The notes under the pieces are model-generated. The model ran no database searches and was not told the DNA's origin. It saw nothing but the letters and a program-made list of their open reading frames with translations. Positions 18,052 through 27,251 of a DNA stretch of 64,000 nt are shown here, in pieces. This DNA comes from Ardenticatenaceae bacterium (GTDB lineage Bacteria > Chloroflexota > Anaerolineae > Promineifilales > Promineifilaceae): contig JACKBU010000024.1 of assembly GCA_020634395.1 (NCBI GenBank), forward strand, positions 21,937 to 85,936, written 5' to 3'. Every line of letters starts with the position of its first letter. Positions within the stretch are counted from its first letter, which is position 1. A program made the position numbers and the translations under genes.

Positions 18052-19530
18052 TCAGCCCACCAACGGAAAAACAGCCAGCACCAGCCAGCTAAAAAAGAGC
18101 GCGCCGCCCAGACCATAAGCCCAGGCATCGTCGATGGCCGCCCCAACCAGCGTCAGCAAGCCCACGATGACAGGGATGACCGGCACAATCAGGGCCAGAA
18201 AGTTTAGACCGGGGACAAAAAGAGCCAGCAGAAGCAGCCCCGGAACCAATACCAGGCACTGCCAGGCCCACCAGCCCAGGCGCTGCCAGCCGCTGCTGCC
18301 CTGCGTGGCTGCACCGGCCGCCAGCAGCCAGGGGAAGAAAGCCAGCGCCAGCGGTAACCAGCGCAGCAGTCGCGCCGGGATCAGGAACCAGGGCAGCCAT
18401 ACCCATTGGCTGAGCAACCCAAATGCCAGCCACAAGAAGGCAAAGAAGACCGCTCCCCACAACAGGCTGCGCGTTGTGGGCGGCAACGGCCGTATCCCCA
18501 TCCCCAGCCAGACCAGCCCCACCACCAGGAACCACACACCCAACGCGCCGCCCACAGCCAACCCGCCCAGATACGCCAAGGGCGCCACCAGATTGAGCAG
18601 CCAGAGAACGGCCGTTCCCACCACCACGCCCAGCACCAAAGCCAGCCAGGGCCACGGCCGTTTCCTGCCTATGCCGCGTCGCCCCTGAGCCGACGGCAAA
18701 ACAGGCGCAACCGCCAGCAGCAACAGCAGCCAGCCCGCCAGATGCAGCCCATACCAGATGATGCGCCCATCCCGATAACTGCTGGCCTGCTGCACGCCAA
18801 AGGCCTGGTTCAGCCAGTCCAGCGCCGTCAGGTGGCTCAGCCAGCGAAACAAAATGGAGATGTGCTCCGCGTAAGGCACAATTACCAGCGACCGGGCTAT
18901 GTTTTGCGAGAAGTCCGGGTTGGGACCACCGGCCTGCGCCAGCAAGTTTTGGGCGTTGGCCACAAATGGCGGCTCCAGGCTGCCGGCCATCAACAGCAAA
19001 TTGCGCGGCAAGGTCGGGCTGACATCCGCTCCGGTGGGGGAAATAGCAACGGTGGCCCGATAAGTCTCACCGTGGTCCACGGCTGCCTGCAACACTGCCC
19101 CGCTGCCCATGGAATGGCCCAGCACCGCCAGCCGGGCCGGGTCTACCTCTGGCTGCGCCTGCAGAACGGCCGTGGCCGTCGCCAGATTATCGGCCAGCAC
19201 GGAACCGTTCAGGGTAAGCGGTTGGGCGTTGGCTCCGTGCCCGGCAAAGTCCAGCAAAATGACGGCATACCCGGCGTGGGCCAGCGTGTAGCCGTACGTC
19301 AACATCAACTGCTGCGAACCAGAAAAGCCGTGGGCCACCACCACGCCAGGCGCATCCTGCACCCCGTCGGCAACGATGAAACGCAAAGGAACGCCATCCT
19401 GGTCAACCCGGCGCACGGTCAGGCCGGATGCCGCGGCCAGTACCTGCCACCAGGCCACGGCGATAAGTGCCAGAGCAACCATCAATAAAACCAGGCGGAC
19501 GGCCGTGAATCGGGTTTGTTTGCCTGTCAT
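18052..19530 (-). CDS. Membrane-anchored alpha/beta hydrolase
   Basis: About 492 residues. An N-terminal membrane helix (VLLMVALALIAVAWW) precedes a hydrolase domain at about 45-240, with VVAHGFSG (oxyanion), nucleophile Ser in LGHSMGSGAV and His in PYAEHISI. Six or more membrane helices follow at about 255-490. The catalytic domain is probably extracytoplasmic. ATG 19530 is chosen over an upstream GTG because GGAAGAGG lies just before it. The substrate is unknown. It is the first gene of a minus-strand pair with lplA. Confidence 0.8.
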   Translation of the reverse strand: MTGKQTRFTAVRLVLLMVALALIAVAWWQVLAAASGLTVRRVDQDGVPLRFIVADGVQDAPGVVVAHGFSGSQQLMLTYGYTLAHAGYAVILLDFAGHGANAQPLTLNGSVLADNLATATAVLQAQPEVDPARLAVLGHSMGSGAVLQAAVDHGETYRATVAISPTGADVSPTLPRNLLLMAGSLEPPFVANAQNLLAQAGGPNPDFSQNIARSLVIVPYAEHISILFRWLSHLTALDWLNQAFGVQQASSYRDGRIIWYGLHLAGWLLLLLAVAPVLPSAQGRRGIGRKRPWPWLALVLGVVVGTAVLWLLNLVAPLAYLGGLAVGGALGVWFLVVGLVWLGMGIRPLPPTTRSLLWGAVFFAFLWLAFGLLSQWVWLPWFLIPARLLRWLPLALAFFPWLLAAGAATQGSSGWQRLGWWAWQCLVLVPGLLLLALFVPGLNFLALIVPVIPVIVGLLTLVGAAIDDAWAYGLGGALFFSWLVLAVFPLVG

Positions 19531-19634
19531 ACCACACCTCTTCCCCAAAGTTCTTAAAAAACCTGCGGGTCTTTCGTTGGGTTTGGTGGATCATACTGGT
19601 AAAATGATTTTCGACCAAACAAGGAGGATGGCAG

Positions 19635-20714
19635 ATGGCCAACTGGCTGCTTTATGGTGCGTACGGATACACGGGACAATTGTTGGTAGAGGAAGCTGTG
19701 CGGCGGGGACACCGCCCGCTGCTGGCCGGACGCGATGCCGCCAAAACGGCCGTCATCGCCCAACGGCACAACCTCGACCACGTGGTCCTGGACCTGCGCG
19801 ATAGCGACAAACTCCATGCGATCGTAGCCGGGGTAGACCTGGTGCTGCACGCCGCCGGACCCTTTATTCATACCAGCGAACCCATGGTCCAGGCCTGCCT
19901 TTCTGGGCAAACCCACTACCTGGACATTACCGGCGAAATCCCGGTCTTCGAGTCGATCTTCTCTTATGACAGCCACGCCCGCGAGCAAGCCATCGCCCTG
20001 ATTCCCGGCGTGGGCTTCGACATTGTGCCCACAGACTGCCTGGGCAGCTATGTGGCAGCGCAACTGCCCCAGGCAGCTTCGCTGGAAATCGCCTTTCTCG
20101 CTCTGTCACGGGCCAGCGCCGGCACGGCCAAATCAATGCTGGAGATGCTCGGCGGCCTATCAAAGGGCAGTCTGGTACGGCGCAACGGCCGTCTCGTGTC
20201 CATCCCCCTCGGCCAGGAACACAAAGAAGTTACGTTTAGCAACGGCCGTACCTATCAGGTAACGTCCATCCCCTGGGGCGATGTGGCGACAGCGCCATTT
20301 TCTTCCGGCGTCCAGAATGTCACCGCCTATATGTCCATCCCTTTGCCGCCGGGCACAGCGGCCGTCTCCCCCTTGCTCACCCGCCTGATGAAAATTGCTC
20401 CACTGCGCCGCGCCAGCAGCAAACTCATTGATTGGGTGGTTCGCGGCCCGGATGAACACCTGCAGCAAACAGCCCGCAGTTACATCTGGGCCTGCGCCCG
20501 CGACGCCGCCGGTAACCGGCGCGAAGCGTGGCTGGAGACGGTGGAGACATACCGGTTCACGGCCGTAGCCGGCATTCGCGCCGTGGAAAAGACGCTGGAG
20601 CAGCAGCCGTCCGGCGCCCTCACACCGTCCCTGGCCTTTGGGGCGGACTTTGTGCTGGATATCGAAGGGACGCGGCGCTTTGATACCCTGCCCGCTTCCC
20701 CAACCGCAGCATGA
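19635..20714 (+). CDS. Saccharopine dehydrogenase NADP-binding domain protein (enoyl reductase-like)
   Basis: 359 residues. An N-terminal Rossmann fold begins LLYGAYGYTGQLLVEEA (GxxGxxG variant), with AGRDAAK for NADP phosphate and HAAGPF in strand 4. The family includes trans-acting enoyl reductases and putative short-chain oxidoreductases in mycobacteria, and rarely true saccharopine dehydrogenases. GGAGGATGGCAG gives a strong RBS. Its stop overlaps the next start by 4 nt (ATGA), so it is translationally coupled to the sensor kinase gene, an unexpected pairing. Substrate unknown. Confidence 0.83.
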   Translation: MANWLLYGAYGYTGQLLVEEAVRRGHRPLLAGRDAAKTAVIAQRHNLDHVVLDLRDSDKLHAIVAGVDLVLHAAGPFIHTSEPMVQACLSGQTHYLDITGEIPVFESIFSYDSHAREQAIALIPGVGFDIVPTDCLGSYVAAQLPQAASLEIAFLALSRASAGTAKSMLEMLGGLSKGSLVRRNGRLVSIPLGQEHKEVTFSNGRTYQVTSIPWGDVATAPFSSGVQNVTAYMSIPLPPGTAAVSPLLTRLMKIAPLRRASSKLIDWVVRGPDEHLQQTARSYIWACARDAAGNRREAWLETVETYRFTAVAGIRAVEKTLEQQPSGALTPSLAFGADFVLDIEGTRRFDTLPASPTAA

Positions 20715-22120
20715 ATCGCTCCATGCGTTTCCGGGCGGCGTTACGGCCGTTTCCCTACCTGATGGCTGTGCTGGTCGTTGGGGTCATAACCTTGGTCCTC
20801 TGGTGGCTGCGAGAAGACCTGACCCTGGCCAATTTCTCGCTAATCTACATCGTCGGCACGTTTGTCGTCGCCGTCTGGTTGGGAACCGGGCCGTCGCTGC
20901 TGGCGGCTGTACTGACCTTTGTCAGTTTCAATTTTTTCCTGATTAAGCCCTATTACACGCTCGCGGTTGAAGATCCCCGCGAGGTGATAGACCTGCTGGT
21001 CTACCTGCTGGTAGCGGTGATTGCCGGACAGTTGGCGGCTTACGCCCGGCAGCAGGCCGAAGCCGCCCGCCTGAACGCCGCCGAACAAAACGTGTTGTAT
21101 ACATTGAGCAGCGCCTTTAACCAGCTCACCGACCGCGCCAGTATTGTGCACGTCTTGCAGCAGCAGCTGCCGGAATTTTTGCCGGTACAGGAGGTAGAAG
21201 TGCTGCCGCAGACGGTGGAACGGCCGTCTGACGCCAATTCAACCACGTCTTACCTGCTCTTGCAGGCCGGGCAAAGCATTTATGGCACGCTGCGGGTCAC
21301 GTTTACGGCCGTGCCCACCGAGTCGCAAATGCGCTTGCTCATGGCCTGTACAGTACAGGCAGCCATGGCCTTGCAGCGCATCCAGCTCACCGAAAGCGCG
21401 CAGCGCAGCCAGAGCCTGGAAGAAGCCGACCGGCTCAAGACGGCCCTGCTGCGTGCTGTGTCCCACGACTTGCGCACCCCCCTGACCATCATCAAAACCT
21501 CGGCCGAAAACCTGGCCGAGCTCCATGACCGGCTGCCCCAGGCAGAGCAGTTGGAAATGATCTACAGCATCAATCAGGAAGCGGACCATCTGAATATGTT
21601 GGTAGGCAATTTGCTGGATATGTCGCGGCTGCAAGCCGGGGCTTTGCGCATCAACCGCCATTGGAATGCCCTGGATGAAGTTGCTGCCGACGTGGCCGCC
21701 CACGCCTGGAAACGGCATCAGTCCGAACGCCTGCAACTGGATTTCCCCGATGATTTTCCCCTGGCGCTGTTTGATTACGGCCTGATTTTGCAAGCAGTGA
21801 GCAACGTGGTGGAAAACGCGCTGCGCTACGAGCCGATGAACGCCCAGGTGATGGTACGCGGTCAGGCCGATCAGAGTGAAGTACGCCTGCTGGTCATTAA
21901 CCATGGCCCTACCATCCCGGAGGCGCAGAAGGCGCAGGTAATGGAGCCTTTCTTTCGGGGGCAAGACGGCCGTGTCGGTCTGGGGCTGGCCATCAGCAAA
22001 GGCATCGTGGATCTGCATCACGGCCGTTTGTGGGTGGAAGACACACCCGGCGGCGGCGCTACCTTTATCATGGCCCTGCCGCGTGAAGAGGAAACCGCGG
22101 CTGGAGGGATTGGATGTTAG
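20711..22120 (+). CDS. kdpD: KdpD-like sensor histidine kinase, short form
   Basis: 469 residues. A DUF4118 module of four membrane helices (about 14-110) is followed by a GAF-like region (about 125-225), HisKA with His252 in VSHDLRTPLT, and an HATPase domain (NVVENALRYEP, GLGLAISKGIVDLHHG). This is the C-terminal half of KdpD. The N-terminal KdpD and USP domains of the E. coli protein are missing, while a free USP-like gene lies just downstream (22966). It senses potassium or turgor-related signals in known systems. It overlaps the response regulator gene by 7 nt. Confidence 0.88.
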   Translation: MNRSMRFRAALRPFPYLMAVLVVGVITLVLWWLREDLTLANFSLIYIVGTFVVAVWLGTGPSLLAAVLTFVSFNFFLIKPYYTLAVEDPREVIDLLVYLLVAVIAGQLAAYARQQAEAARLNAAEQNVLYTLSSAFNQLTDRASIVHVLQQQLPEFLPVQEVEVLPQTVERPSDANSTTSYLLLQAGQSIYGTLRVTFTAVPTESQMRLLMACTVQAAMALQRIQLTESAQRSQSLEEADRLKTALLRAVSHDLRTPLTIIKTSAENLAELHDRLPQAEQLEMIYSINQEADHLNMLVGNLLDMSRLQAGALRINRHWNALDEVAADVAAHAWKRHQSERLQLDFPDDFPLALFDYGLILQAVSNVVENALRYEPMNAQVMVRGQADQSEVRLLVINHGPTIPEAQKAQVMEPFFRGQDGRVGLGLAISKGIVDLHHGRLWVEDTPGGGATFIMALPREEETAAGGIGC

Positions 22121-22848
22121 TTCTGGTTGTGGATGATGAACCGCAAATTCGCAAGCTGCTGCACACCGGCCTCAGCGGCTACGGCTACCAGGTGATCACG
22201 GCTGCGAATGGCCAGGAGGCCTTAACGGCCGTGGCCCAACGCCAGCCCAACGTGGTCATCCTGGATATTGCTCTGGGCGGCGAGCCGGACGGCCTGGCGG
22301 TCTGCCGGCGGCTGCGGGAGTGGAGCCAGGTGCCCATCATTATGCTTTCGGTGCGCAGCGGTGAAAGTACCAAAGTGGCGGCCCTGGATGCCGGGGCCGA
22401 CGATTATCTGACCAAGCCCTTTGGCATGGAAGAACTCCGGGCGCGCATTCAGGCCGTGCTGCGGCGCACGGCAATGGAACCGGCGTCATCGCCTACGGCC
22501 GTTATTCGCAGCGGCGCCCTCGCCATCGATCTAACCAACCGCCGGGTGACTGTCAACGGGGAGGAAGTGCACTTTACGCCGTTCGAATACGACATCCTGC
22601 GCCTGCTGGCCGCCCATCCCGGCCAGATCATGACCCACCAAACGATTCTGGCGCAGGTGTGGGGCAGCGATTACCGCGACATGACCCACTACATTCGCAT
22701 TTACGTGAACCAGATTCGTAAGAAGCTGGGCGAAAATCCCAGTGCTAATCTGCGTTACATCCTCACCGAGCCAGGCGTCGGCTACCGTTTTGTCGATCCG
22801 GAGTACGTCGACCACGATCCCATCGACCGCGGCCGCGGCGACGATTAA
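22114..22848 (+). CDS. kdpE: KdpE-like OmpR-family response regulator
   Basis: 244 residues. The receiver domain has Asp51 (NVVILDIALGG), the acidic pair VVDDE, and Lys in DDYLTKPFG. The C-terminal winged helix (about 130-232) ends in the usual HYIRIYVNQIRKKLG and GVGYRFVD. It pairs with the kinase immediately upstream. The likely target is the K+ transporter operon beginning 118 nt downstream, where a KdpE-box-like direct repeat is present at 22861-22877. Confidence 0.92.
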   Translation: MLVLVVDDEPQIRKLLHTGLSGYGYQVITAANGQEALTAVAQRQPNVVILDIALGGEPDGLAVCRRLREWSQVPIIMLSVRSGESTKVAALDAGADDYLTKPFGMEELRARIQAVLRRTAMEPASSPTAVIRSGALAIDLTNRRVTVNGEEVHFTPFEYDILRLLAAHPGQIMTHQTILAQVWGSDYRDMTHYIRIYVNQIRKKLGENPSANLRYILTEPGVGYRFVDPEYVDHDPIDRGRGDD

Positions 22849-22860
22849 ACCTCACTTTTC

Positions 22861-22877
22861 TTTACACTTTCTTTACT
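22861..22877 (+). promoter_or_regulatory. Candidate KdpE-binding site
   Basis: Direct repeat TTTACA-CTTTC-TTTACT with an 11-bp period, 13 nt after the kdpE stop. It closely resembles the E. coli kdpFABC KdpE site as I remember it (TTTATA-CTTTT-TTTACA). If the TACACT at 22921-22926 is the -10 box, the site would lie near -71 to -55, similar to E. coli. Confidence 0.58.
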
Positions 22878-22965
22878 CCTTCGCCTGTTTTCCCTGACAC
22901 GATCTTTACGGCCGTCGCCGTACACTCCTTTATGAACACTGCAACGCAGTAAAAGGAGTTATACG

Positions 22966-23448
22966 ATGCCTTCTACCAGAATCATGATTGTTCTGGGCGA
23001 ACGGCCGTGGACCATGCAGGCCCTCCATCTGGCCTGTGCCATGGCTCGCCGCCAGGACATTACCATTGTGTTGGTCAAAATGACACCGGTGATCCACCCC
23101 CTGCAGTTGGGGACAGAAGCCGGCATGTTACAGCTTTCGCGGCAGGACGAACTGGACATCCAGGAGTTCAGCGCCACGGCCGAAGATTACGGCGTGGATT
23201 TTATCCTGGAAATTTGCCAGTATGCCAATTTTATCCACGCCGTTGTGGATGCGGCTGAACAACTGGCGGTAACGGCCGTCTTCGCCAACGTGCCGCCATC
23301 CCACCTGCAGCCCTGGACCCAGATCCAGCGCTGGTGGCTGCGCTGGCAGCTCACCTGGCACAACCACCAACTCTACACCCTGGAACAAACCGGCGGCAAG
23401 CTGGAGTGGACACCCGCCATTCTCCTCAGCGACAAAGGCATTCACTAA
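22966..23448 (+). CDS. Universal-stress-protein-like protein
   Basis: 160 residues with a USP/adenine-nucleotide alpha-hydrolase-like fold: strand 1 RIMIVLGERPWTMQALHLA, strand 2 DITIVLVKMTPV, and the later strand VDFILEICQYANF. The ATP-binding GxxGxxxxxxG of typical USPs is not evident. KdpD of E. coli contains a USP domain that the kinase here lacks, so this may supply it in trans; that is inference. Strong AAAGGAG precedes ATG 22966. The transporter gene follows by 30 nt. Confidence 0.66.
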   Translation: MPSTRIMIVLGERPWTMQALHLACAMARRQDITIVLVKMTPVIHPLQLGTEAGMLQLSRQDELDIQEFSATAEDYGVDFILEICQYANFIHAVVDAAEQLAVTAVFANVPPSHLQPWTQIQRWWLRWQLTWHNHQLYTLEQTGGKLEWTPAILLSDKGIH

Positions 23449-23478
23449 CACCAGAACCCAACCAAAAGGATAACAGCC

Positions 23479-25485
23479 ATGGCTGAACAAACACAACAAA
23501 CCAAATTCATCAAACAACCTTCCCAAAAATTCTCGCTATCGCGCCTGTTGCTAGGCAAACCCCTGGCAACGGTAGATTTAGAGCACCAGACGGTCAGCCG
23601 GCCTATTGGCCTGGCCGTCTTTGCCTCCGATGCGCTCTCTTCCACCGCCTACGCGACGGAAGAAATCTTATTTATCCTGGCTCTGGCCGGCAGCAGCAGT
23701 GCCATCTTTGGCATTTCCATTCCCCTGTCCATTGCCATCTCCATCCTGCTGGTGATCGTCACCATCTCTTACCGGCAAACTATCTACGCCTACCCCAACG
23801 GTGGTGGCGCTTACATCGTCGCCCGCGATAACCTGGGCGAAGTGGCGGCCCAGATCGCCGGCGCTGCGCTGCTCACCGACTACATCCTGACGGTGGCCGT
23901 CAGTGTATCCTCCGGCGTCGCCCAGATCATCTCCGCTTTTCCGGCTTTACTGCCGCTGCGCGTGGAACTGGCCCTGGCCGTCATCTTCGTCATGACGGTC
24001 ATCAACCTGCGCGGCGTGAAGGAAAGTGGTACGATTTTTGCCGTCCCCACTTATTTCTTCCTGGGCACAATGTTCCTGACACTCACTGTAGGCATGGTCC
24101 GCTACTTCAGCGGCACGCTCGGTGTGGTGACGGGTGTGGAAGTAGTGCAAACGGCCGTGCAGCCGCTCACCCTCTTCCTCATCCTGCGCGCCTTCTCCAG
24201 CGGCTCGGCCGCCCTGACGGGCATCGAAGCTATCTCCAACGGCATCACCGCCTTCAAGGAACCGCGCAGCCACAATGCGGCCGTTACCTTGCAGTGGATG
24301 AGCGGCATCCTGATCACCGTTTTCCTCAGCATCACCTTCCTGGCCCACCAGATTCAGGCCGTGCCCAGTGAATCGGAGACGATCATTTCGCAGCTTGGCC
24401 GGGTGGTCTTTGGCAACGGCAGCATCCTCTACCTGGCGATGGTGGCCGGCACTGCGTTAATTCTGCTGATGGCCGCCAACACCAGCTACGCCGACTTCCC
24501 CCGGCTGGCGGCTTTGCACGCCGGGGATGGATTTCTACCGCGCCAGTTAACGTACCGCGGCGGCCGTCTGGTCTTCTCCTGGGGCATCGTTACCCTGGCT
24601 ACGCTGGCCTCGCTGCTGGTGATTGTGATGAAAGCGCGCACCACGGCCCTGATCCCCTTGTACGCCATCGGTGTTTTCCTCAGTTTTACCATTTCGCAAA
24701 CCGGCATGGTGGTTCGCCTGCGCAAAATCGGCAAGTTAAAACCGGGGGAAAAAGTCCAGGGCCTGGAAACAGAGATGGCCTATGACCCGCGCTGGCGTTT
24801 GAAGAGTATGGTCAGCGCCCTGGGCGCAGTGTGCACGGGCATTGTGATGCTGATTTTTGCCGTCACCAAGTTCGCTTCTGGAGCCTGGTTTGTGATCATG
24901 CTGGTTCCGATACTGGTCTTTGCCTTCTTCCGTGTCCATCACCACTACAAAGACGTGGCCGAGGCTCTGACCCTGAGCGAGAAAACCTACGACATTGCCT
25001 CGCATCCGGTGCTGACTGTGGTGCTGGTGGACGGCGTCCACGCCGGGACCATCCAGTTGATCAACTTTGCCAAGTCGCTCAACCATCCCTGGCAAGCGGT
25101 GCACATTGGCGTCAATCCGGAAAAATCACGTAAGGTCCGCCAGCTGTGGGACGAGCGCATTGGCGAAGGAGAACTGGTGATCGTGCCTTCGCCCTACCGG
25201 CAGTTAAACCGGCCAATTCGCATGTACGTGGAGAACCTGCTGCGCGAAAACCCGGATGCTTTTGTGCACGTGGTGGTGGGGCATCTGGCTATGGACTCTG
25301 CCTGGAAGCAGGCGCTGCACCAGAACAGCGTCCTCATCTTCAACATGGCCCTAAATGGATTGGAACGGGTGGTGGTCACGATTGTGCCCCATCAGATCAC
25401 CCACGAACATACCGAAGAAGGGGCTGTCGACCGGAATATGTTCACTCGGGAAGATTTGCGGCGGGATAAGGAGAAGGTCGTCTAG
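23479..25485 (+). CDS. KimA-like potassium transporter (APC superfamily)
   Basis: A 668-residue permease with about 12 membrane helices (residues 40-470) and a C-terminal cytosolic domain of about 180 residues. Similarity to Bacillus KimA is close in remembered motifs: LLGKPL at the N-terminus, SSDALSSTAY-type helix 1 (here ASDALSSTAYATE), SYRQTIYAYPNGGGAYIVA, and ALTGIEAISNGITAFKEP. KimA is a high-affinity K+/H+ symporter gated by c-di-AMP. The context of KdpDE and a USP protein supports potassium uptake, replacing KdpFABC as output. The C-terminal domain is the likely regulatory part. Confidence 0.83.
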   Translation: MAEQTQQTKFIKQPSQKFSLSRLLLGKPLATVDLEHQTVSRPIGLAVFASDALSSTAYATEEILFILALAGSSSAIFGISIPLSIAISILLVIVTISYRQTIYAYPNGGGAYIVARDNLGEVAAQIAGAALLTDYILTVAVSVSSGVAQIISAFPALLPLRVELALAVIFVMTVINLRGVKESGTIFAVPTYFFLGTMFLTLTVGMVRYFSGTLGVVTGVEVVQTAVQPLTLFLILRAFSSGSAALTGIEAISNGITAFKEPRSHNAAVTLQWMSGILITVFLSITFLAHQIQAVPSESETIISQLGRVVFGNGSILYLAMVAGTALILLMAANTSYADFPRLAALHAGDGFLPRQLTYRGGRLVFSWGIVTLATLASLLVIVMKARTTALIPLYAIGVFLSFTISQTGMVVRLRKIGKLKPGEKVQGLETEMAYDPRWRLKSMVSALGAVCTGIVMLIFAVTKFASGAWFVIMLVPILVFAFFRVHHHYKDVAEALTLSEKTYDIASHPVLTVVLVDGVHAGTIQLINFAKSLNHPWQAVHIGVNPEKSRKVRQLWDERIGEGELVIVPSPYRQLNRPIRMYVENLLRENPDAFVHVVVGHLAMDSAWKQALHQNSVLIFNMALNGLERVVVTIVPHQITHEHTEEGAVDRNMFTREDLRRDKEKVV

Positions 25486-25540
25486 AGAAAATCCGGACAG
25501 CAAAGGGCAAATTAGGGGTTTGCCTTTCCTATAAATAATG

Positions 25541-25575
25541 AACAGGGACGGCCGTGTGCCGTCCCTGTTTTGTTT
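25541..25575. terminator. Bidirectional intrinsic terminator
   Basis: A perfect 12-bp stem AACAGGGACGGC (25541-25552) / GCCGTCCCTGTT (25558-25569) with a 5-nt loop and TTTGTTT after it. It sits between two convergent genes (transporter and M23 lipoprotein) and can serve both. The stem includes one ACGGCCGT octamer. Confidence 0.85.
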
Positions 25576-26761
25576 ACTGGGCAGCGGGCGCCTGGGTGAC
25601 GATCTCGACGAAGCTGAGTTGGCCGACGGTCACTTCGACCGGCTGGCGATATTCCACGTCCTGAACTTTGGTGTATACAACGTAGGAGCCGGGCAGCAGG
25701 TCAGGAAAGACGAAGTTTTCGGCATAGCCTTCGTCGGGGTTTATGAGGTGGTCGGGATCATCCAGGTAGGTCCAACTGTTCATGAACTGGACTTCTTCGC
25801 CACGGCCGTCTACCAGCGTCACCGTCACACCCTGCCAGGGACGGCCGTTTTCATCCACCAGCCGCCCGGCCAGTACACCCCGCGTCGTGCCCGGATCCAG
25901 CCACAACATCGGGTTGCGCGTCGCGCCAAATTGATTCTCGCCCACCCGCACCTCAAAGTGCAGGTGCGGGTGCGTGGCCGCACCGCCCACGCCAATCTCT
26001 GCCACCTGCTGTCCGCGGCTGACACGCTGCCCTGTCTCCACGGTGATACCCAACACATGCCCATACAGGCTGTAAACAGGCTGGTCCAGCCAGGTAAAAT
26101 TATGCTCGATCACCACCAGGTGCCCGTACCAGTCGCAGCGCCAGCCAAACCAGGCTTCGGCGTCCGCTCCGGCATAAACCACCACGCCATCCCCGGCGGC
26201 CAGCACCGGCGTGCCCTTATCTTCGGCGGAGTCGACGCCGTTGTGCAGCAGGTAACGGCCGTTCCCATCCGAGCCATACGGAAAGGTATCATTCACCAGG
26301 AAGCGGCCGCCGCCCGGCAGCGGCTTGGCTAACCAGAAGTGGGCCGCGCTTAAGGCAGGGTCCGGTGTGGGCCACGCCTCCTCGCCCAATACGCCATGGG
26401 CGTATTCCGGCTTCAGCGGCGGCTCAACCGGGCACTCCCGGCCGGCTGGCACAGCCGACGGCCGTGTGGCCGTGGGCGTCTCGCTGGGCACAGCAGTTGG
26501 CCGCTCCTGGGTGGCGGTGGCCCGCACTCTAGTAGCGGTGGAGGTCGGCGTCTGGCTGGGCGTTGCCGTAGGCATGGGCGTATCTGTAGGAGGCACAGAC
26601 GTGGGGGAAGGGGGCAGATGGGTCGATGTGGCGGTGGGAGGCAACACGGCCGTGCCCGCCAGCGTGGGCACTGGCGGCATCTGGGCCAGCCCACAGGCAG
26701 CCAGGAGCAGAAGCAGGCTCAAGAATAAGAAAAGATAGCGTTTGACCGGGAGTTGCTGCAT
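25574..26761 (-). CDS. M23-family metallopeptidase lipoprotein
   Basis: About 395 residues from ATG 26761. A lipoprotein signal peptide (LFLFLSLLLLLAACG, lipobox LAAC) is followed by a Pro/Thr-rich spacer of about 80 residues and the LytM domain at about 200-330. The metal ligands are H and D of HNGVDSAEDKGTPV and the HPHLHFEV motif; the SLYGHV catalytic His is present. It cleaves peptidoglycan peptides or acts as an anchor. A C-terminal beta domain of about 70 residues follows. Longer upstream starts lack a signal sequence and are rejected. Confidence 0.9.
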   Translation of the reverse strand: MQQLPVKRYLFLFLSLLLLLAACGLAQMPPVPTLAGTAVLPPTATSTHLPPSPTSVPPTDTPMPTATPSQTPTSTATRVRATATQERPTAVPSETPTATRPSAVPAGRECPVEPPLKPEYAHGVLGEEAWPTPDPALSAAHFWLAKPLPGGGRFLVNDTFPYGSDGNGRYLLHNGVDSAEDKGTPVLAAGDGVVVYAGADAEAWFGWRCDWYGHLVVIEHNFTWLDQPVYSLYGHVLGITVETGQRVSRGQQVAEIGVGGAATHPHLHFEVRVGENQFGATRNPMLWLDPGTTRGVLAGRLVDENGRPWQGVTVTLVDGRGEEVQFMNSWTYLDDPDHLINPDEGYAENFVFPDLLPGSYVVYTKVQDVEYRQPVEVTVGQLSFVEIVTQAPAAQ

Positions 26762-26918
26762 ACGGGTATTGTCCGCCAGGGAGAAACGGCCGTCAACCCT
26801 GCCCCGCCGGCCAGGCTGCGGCCGATGGTGACACATAGGAATAGGAAGGGCGTATACGGCCGTCTCGCCGCCTCCTTCCGGCACACCTAACCAGGCCCTA
26901 TTATCAGTTTTGATAACG

Positions 26919-26947
26919 ATGACAAGCCAGTTCTTTTCTGCTATACT
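26919..26947 (+). promoter_or_regulatory. Candidate promoter for the Asp-box protein
   Basis: ATGACA (26919-26924), a 17-nt spacer and TATACT (26942-26947) form a good sigma-70-like pair, 305 nt upstream of the start at 27252. The 490-nt gap also contains an AAGGAGG at 27141 but no convincing gene behind it. Confidence 0.55.
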
Positions 26948-27251
26948 GCAAAGTACCAGGTAAGCACAGACACTTTCGCATGATCCCCTACCCTTAGTTC
27001 CTAGCATCCGACAAGAGAATATAGAACCGGTATGTTCGATTGTGGCTTAGAGGTAGTTTGCCCGTCGGCACAGCGGCACATCGCGTTTATCATCTCCTCT
27101 CTTCATTCCTTTTAGACCCCAAGTTACCGCAAGCCTGAATAAGGAGGTGGTGTTCTGCCCCTGTTTTCCGCCAGTCAATTCTGAGACCGCGCCTGTTCCC
27201 GTGGGCGGCCTCAGGCAAACAGTTTCTCGTGTATATAAGGAGTGGATGGAA

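Noticed and set aside
20711..22120. Full-length KdpD
   Set aside because: No N-terminal KdpD sensor domain with Walker A precedes DUF4118; the ATGA overlap with the preceding gene fixes the start.
27147..27251. Start at GTG 27147 for the Asp-box protein
   Set aside because: It would add 35 residues before the signal peptide and its SD overlaps the start; ATG 27252 has a well-spaced SD directly before the signal sequence.
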